Source: Paracoccaceae bacterium (GTDB lineage Bacteria > Pseudomonadota > Alphaproteobacteria > Rhodobacterales > Rhodobacteraceae). Taken from it: a DNA stretch of 64,000 nt. Made by a program: the position numbers and the translations under genes. The stretch spans positions 115,143-179,142 of the forward strand of contig JANQRL010000009.1 of the NCBI GenBank assembly GCA_028284605.1. Reading direction: 5' to 3'. The notes below the pieces were generated by a model, which was given only the letters and a program-made list of their open reading frames with translations, did no database searches and had not been told where the DNA came from. Below are positions 60,379 through 64,000 of the stretch, piece by piece; position 1 is the first letter of the stretch; each line of letters starts with the position of its first letter.

Positions 60379-63300
60379 TCAGAGGTCCTCGACCAGCACG
60401 ATGCCGCCGAGGCTCTTGAGCGCGCCCTTGATCTGCGGCGAGACCGGGAAGCCGTCGCCGAGATCGATGTCGATTTCCTCAAGCTCGGGATCTTCGGTTT
60501 CGAGCCGGATCTGCACCGGAGCTTTCGACGCGCGCACGCCTTGCGCCGCCGCGTTCGCCAGAATCGTCCGGATCGAGGCGATGGCCTCGGCCTCGCTGAC
60601 CTGCACGCGGATGCCGGTGGCCCCGGCCTCGGCCACGGCGAGGTCGAGGGGCGCGACCGAGCGGCATTGCAGGCGCTGCTGGCCCTCCTCCTGGGTCGCA
60701 TCGATCTGGGCGAGGACGAGTGCGCCAGGCTCCAGAGAGGGCCGCGCGATGTCGAGCGCGTCGGAGAACATGATCGCCTCGAAGGGGCCCGAAGGGTCGG
60801 AGAACTGGACGAAGGCGTAGCGCGTGCCGCGGGCATTCTTGCGCTCGCTCACCCCCTCGACCTTGCAGCCGATCTTATGCGTCGCGGCGCCGGTGCGCTC
60901 GGCCATCTCCGCCAGCGCCTCATAGGAGATCGCGCCACGCTTCTTCAGCGCGCCCGAGTAGTCGTCGAGCGGGTGGCCCGAGAGGTAGAAGCCAATGGCG
61001 GCGAATTCCTCACTCAACCGCTCCTCCGGCAGCCAGTCGGAGGCGGGCGAGAGGCGCGGCTCCGGCAAGTCCTCGCCGGCCTCGCCGAAGAGCGAGACCT
61101 GGGCGCTGTCGCGCTGGTCGTGGACCGCCGCCGAATAGGCCGTCAACGCGTCGAGGCTGTCATGGACCCGGCGCCGGTTCGGGTCGAGCTGATCGAAGGC
61201 GCCGGCCTTGGCCAGCATCTCAAGCGGCCGCTTTCCGACGCGACGCAGATCGACGCGGCGGGCGAGATCGAAGAGCGTGGCGAAGGGTTTGTCGTCCCGC
61301 GCGGCGACGATCAGCTCCATCGCCTCGACGCCGACGTTCTTGAGCGCGCCGAGCCCGTAGACCAGCACGCCCTCCTGCACGTCGAACCGCGCCTTCGAGC
61401 GGTTCACGCAAGGTGCGGCCCAGGGCAGCTCAAGGCCCTTCTTCACCTCCTGGAAATAGACCGCGAGCTTGTCGGTGAGGTGGATATCGCAGTTCATGAC
61501 CCCGGCCATGAATTCCACCGAGTGGTTCGCCTTCAGCCAGGCCGTCTGATAGCTGACCACGGCGTAGGCGGCGGCGTGGGACTTGTTGAAGCCATAGTTC
61601 GCGAACTTGTCGAGGAGGTTCCAGACCTCAAGCGCCTTGGCCTCATCGATCCCGTTTTCCGCCGCGCCGGCGAGGAATTTGGGCCGCTCCGCATCCATCG
61701 CTTCCTGGATCTTCTTGCCCATGGCGCGCCGCAGCAGGTCGGCGCCACCGAGGCTGTACCCCGCCATCTTCCGGGCGATCTCCATCACCTGTTCCTGATA
61801 GACGATGATGCCCTGGGTTTCGTCGAGGATCGGGTCGATGAGCGGGTGGATCGACTCCCGCTCGCTGATCCCGTTCTTCACCTCGCAATACTTCGGGATG
61901 TTCTCCATCGGTCCGGGCCGGTAGAGCGCGACGAGGGCGACGATATCCTCGATAGAGGTCGGCTTCATGCGGCGCAGCGCGTCCATCATGCCCGCGCTTT
62001 CCACCTGGAACACGGCAACTGTCTGGGCCGCGGTGTAGAGCGCGTAGGAGGCCGCATCGTCGAGCGGGATGGCGCCGATATCGTTCTCGGTGCCCGCTGC
62101 GGGATCATAGAGCGTGGTTCCATCGGCCGCCGTGTGGAGGTCGCGGCCCGAGGCGCGGATCAGCTCCACGGCGTTCTCGATCACCGTCAGCGTCTTCAGG
62201 CCGAGGAAGTCGTACTTCACGAGCCCCGCCTGTTCGACCCATTTCATGTTGAACTGGGTGGCGGGCATTTCCGAGCGGGGGTCGCGGTAGAGCGGGACCA
62301 GTTCATCGAGGGGACGGTCCCCGATCACCACGCCCGCAGCGTGCGTGGAGGCATTGCGCAGAAGCCCCTCCACCTGCCCGGCATAGGTCAGCAGGCGCTC
62401 GACACTCTCCTCGGCCTTGGCCGCATCGCGCAGGCGCGGCTCGTCGGCGAGGGCCCTTTCGATGCTGACCGGCTTGACGCCCTCGACCGGGATCATCTTC
62501 GACAGCCGGTCGACCTGGCCGTAGGGCAGTTGCAGAACCCGGCCGACATCGCGGACCGCGGCCTTACTGAGAAGCGCGCCGAAAGTGATGATCTGACCCA
62601 CCCGGTCGCGGCCGTATTTCTCCTGCACGTAGCGGATCACTTCCTCGCGGCGGTCCATGCAGAAGTCGATGTCGAAGTCGGGCATCGAGACCCGTTCGGG
62701 GTTCAGGAACCGCTCGAAGAGAAGCTGGTAGCGGAGCGGGTCGAGGTCGGTGATGGTGAGCGCATAGGCGACCAGCGACCCGGCGCCGGAGCCGCGGCCG
62801 GGGCCCACGGGGATGTTCCGGTCCTTCGCCCATTTGATGAAGTCAGCGACGATCAGGAAGTAGCCCGGAAAGCCCATCCCCTCGATCACGCCAAGCTCAA
62901 ACTCCAGGCGCTTCTCGTAGTCCTCCATGGGGGCGGCATGGGGGATGACGGCCAGACGGGCGGCGAGGCCCTCCTTGGCCTGCCTGCGCAACTCCTCCAC
63001 CTCATCCTCGGCGAACCGCGGCAGGATCGGGTCGCGAATGCGCGCGCGGAAGGCGCAGCGCTTCGCAATCTCCACCGTATTCTCAAGGGCCTCCGGCAGG
63101 TCGGCGAAGAGCGCGGCCATTTCCTGCTGGCTCTTAAAATAGTGCTGCGGGGTGAGCTGCCGGCGCGGCTCGTTCTGGTCGACATAGGCGCCATCGGCGA
63201 TGCAGAGGAGCGCGTCATGGGCCTCATAGAGGTCGGGCTTCGGGAAATGCACGTCGTTGGTGGCGACGAGCGGCAGGTCGTGGGCATAGGCCAGCTCGAT

Positions 63301-63885
63301 CAGGCCGCGCTCGCTCGCCGCCTCCGCCTCGGGCAGGCCGTTCTCGCCGGGATGGCGCTGAAGCTCGACATAGAGCCGGTCCGGGTAGAGCGTGGCGAGC
63401 CGGGTCAGGAGCGCCTCCGCCGCCGGGCGCTGGCCGGCCCGCAGGAGTCGCGCCACCGGCCCATCGGGACCGCCGGTCAGGCAGATCAGACCCTCGGTAT
63501 GGGCCGCCAGCTCATCGAGCGTCACCTGCGGCTCGGGCCGGTCGGCCACGAGATAGGCGCAGGAATTGAGCTTCATCAGATTCAGGTACCCGGCCTCGGT
63601 CTGCGCCAGCAGGACGAGGGGCGCCGGCGGTTCCGGCCTGCGGCCGGGATCGGCGACGCCCGGTCCCAGCGCCACCTGGCAGCCCAGGATCGGCTGCACC
63701 CCGGCCTTGGCCGCCGTTTCGGAGAATTCCAGCGCGGCGAACATGTTCATGCTGTCGGTCACCGCCACCGCCGGCATCTCGGCCGCGGCGGCAAGCTTCG
63801 GGAGGGCCTTCACCGGAACGGCACCCTCCAGAAGCGAGTATTCGGTATGGGTCCGCAGATGAATGAAACGCGGGGGACTGCTCAT
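60379..63885 (-). CDS. dnaE: DNA polymerase III subunit alpha
   Basis: The 1168-residue replicative polymerase (DnaE1). The PHP domain starts FIHLRTHTEYSLLEGAVPV; the polymerase core has GPGRGSGAGS (361-370) and the catalytic PDFDIDFCMDRR with D403 and D405. YGFNKSHAAAYAVVSYQTAWLKANH is conserved. The C-terminus holds the OB-fold and beta-clamp-binding region (QVSLFGEAGEDL contains QVSLF, a clamp motif). Essential. Confidence 0.98.
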   Translation of the reverse strand: MSSPPRFIHLRTHTEYSLLEGAVPVKALPKLAAAAEMPAVAVTDSMNMFAALEFSETAAKAGVQPILGCQVALGPGVADPGRRPEPPAPLVLLAQTEAGYLNLMKLNSCAYLVADRPEPQVTLDELAAHTEGLICLTGGPDGPVARLLRAGQRPAAEALLTRLATLYPDRLYVELQRHPGENGLPEAEAASERGLIELAYAHDLPLVATNDVHFPKPDLYEAHDALLCIADGAYVDQNEPRRQLTPQHYFKSQQEMAALFADLPEALENTVEIAKRCAFRARIRDPILPRFAEDEVEELRRQAKEGLAARLAVIPHAAPMEDYEKRLEFELGVIEGMGFPGYFLIVADFIKWAKDRNIPVGPGRGSGAGSLVAYALTITDLDPLRYQLLFERFLNPERVSMPDFDIDFCMDRREEVIRYVQEKYGRDRVGQIITFGALLSKAAVRDVGRVLQLPYGQVDRLSKMIPVEGVKPVSIERALADEPRLRDAAKAEESVERLLTYAGQVEGLLRNASTHAAGVVIGDRPLDELVPLYRDPRSEMPATQFNMKWVEQAGLVKYDFLGLKTLTVIENAVELIRASGRDLHTAADGTTLYDPAAGTENDIGAIPLDDAASYALYTAAQTVAVFQVESAGMMDALRRMKPTSIEDIVALVALYRPGPMENIPKYCEVKNGISERESIHPLIDPILDETQGIIVYQEQVMEIARKMAGYSLGGADLLRRAMGKKIQEAMDAERPKFLAGAAENGIDEAKALEVWNLLDKFANYGFNKSHAAAYAVVSYQTAWLKANHSVEFMAGVMNCDIHLTDKLAVYFQEVKKGLELPWAAPCVNRSKARFDVQEGVLVYGLGALKNVGVEAMELIVAARDDKPFATLFDLARRVDLRRVGKRPLEMLAKAGAFDQLDPNRRRVHDSLDALTAYSAAVHDQRDSAQVSLFGEAGEDLPEPRLSPASDWLPEERLSEEFAAIGFYLSGHPLDDYSGALKKRGAISYEALAEMAERTGAATHKIGCKVEGVSERKNARGTRYAFVQFSDPSGPFEAIMFSDALDIARPSLEPGALVLAQIDATQEEGQQRLQCRSVAPLDLAVAEAGATGIRVQVSEAEAIASIRTILANAAAQGVRASKAPVQIRLETEDPELEEIDIDLGDGFPVSPQIKGALKSLGGIVLVEDL

Positions 63886-64000
63886 GACAGGACCCTAGCC
63901 CCCGACTGCGGAGCCTTCCAGATGCTTCATTTGGCCAGAAATACTCCCGCCGGAGGCGCGGCCTTTCGGACCGTCGCCCACCCGCCCACCCTGACGGCCC
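63886..64000. repeat. Region upstream of dnaE with copy 2 of the nrdJ-type element
   Basis: CTTCATTTGGCC-A-G-AAATACTCC at 63925-63945 matches the central loop of the nrdJ insertion (minus strand) with one difference. It is followed by a small CTCC-CGCC-GGAG hairpin. The 5' flank of dnaE must include its promoter, but no clear box is seen. No coding sequence is recognised up to the window edge. Confidence 0.65.

Overview
The window is a piece of a high-GC alphaproteobacterial chromosome, most likely from the order Rhodobacterales (Roseobacter/Rhodobacter group). This rests on gene content: families I know mainly from that order or class (DUF2794, DUF1489, a probable DUF6478 protein, a stand-alone Hint_2-type protein, ParE/ParD), a hisS-hisZ-hisG block using the HisZ/short-HisG system, a B12-dependent class II ribonucleotide reductase (NrdJ), glutathione-dependent formaldehyde oxidation genes and a perfect CtrA box (TTAA-N7-TTAAC). 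I cannot name a genus. No prophage, insertion sequence, integrase, rRNA or CRISPR array is visible. There are 71 protein genes (one cut by the left edge) and one tRNA.

Layout. 1-3.3 kb: an ORF6N (phage antirepressor-like) gene, a Prx5-type peroxiredoxin, a ferredoxin reductase and rsmD. 3.3-5.7 kb: a parDE toxin-antitoxin pair, map and sfsA. 5.7-8.7 kb: a tightly overlapped run (CinA-like protein, acetyltransferase, AhpD-like protein, OmpA-like protein). 8.7-17.7 kb: an MFS transporter, a GNAT, zapE, a LysM protein, a rhodanese-fold protein, accD-folC, a fatty-acid desaturase and a CPBP protease. 17.7-24 kb: a repeat-rich gap, then ilvD, a lipoprotein, two Rhodobacterales-type proteins, a methyltransferase and a LysR regulator. 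24-31 kb: hydrolase, ornithine cyclodeaminase-like, HAD, transporters, UPF0178, fghA and a nitroreductase. 31-41 kb: TetR, VOC, AraC, NYN, GNAT, class III alcohol dehydrogenase, an NlpC/P60 peptidase with an M17 aminopeptidase, carbonic anhydrase, UspA, DUF427 and tRNA-Ala(CGC). 41-52.6 kb: GH13 glucosidase, phosphatase plus ankyrin pair, dnaX-ybaB-recR, rpsD, a glycosyltransferase-like protein, a Hint protein and an LpxR-like protein. 52.8-64 kb: nrdJ, DUF1489, hisG-hisZ-hisS, slyX, a lipoprotein and dnaE.

Most genes are ordinary housekeeping or accessory chromosomal genes. The unusual material is in and between them. (1) A family of perfect short palindromes shares the core TTCG-W-CGAA; the arms differ from copy to copy but always pair exactly. 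They occur singly or as tandem pairs with centres 24 bp apart, and a related array of four lies at 24109-24200. (2) A 69-bp block of three consecutive hairpins sits in frame inside nrdJ. Its central motif recurs upstream of dnaE, recalling the Rickettsia palindromic elements that insert inside coding genes. (3) A second palindromic family (core with CCATTG/CAATGG arms) occurs before ilvD and between ybaB and recR. (4) hisS carries an internal segment of clearly lower GC, suggesting a recombinational patch.
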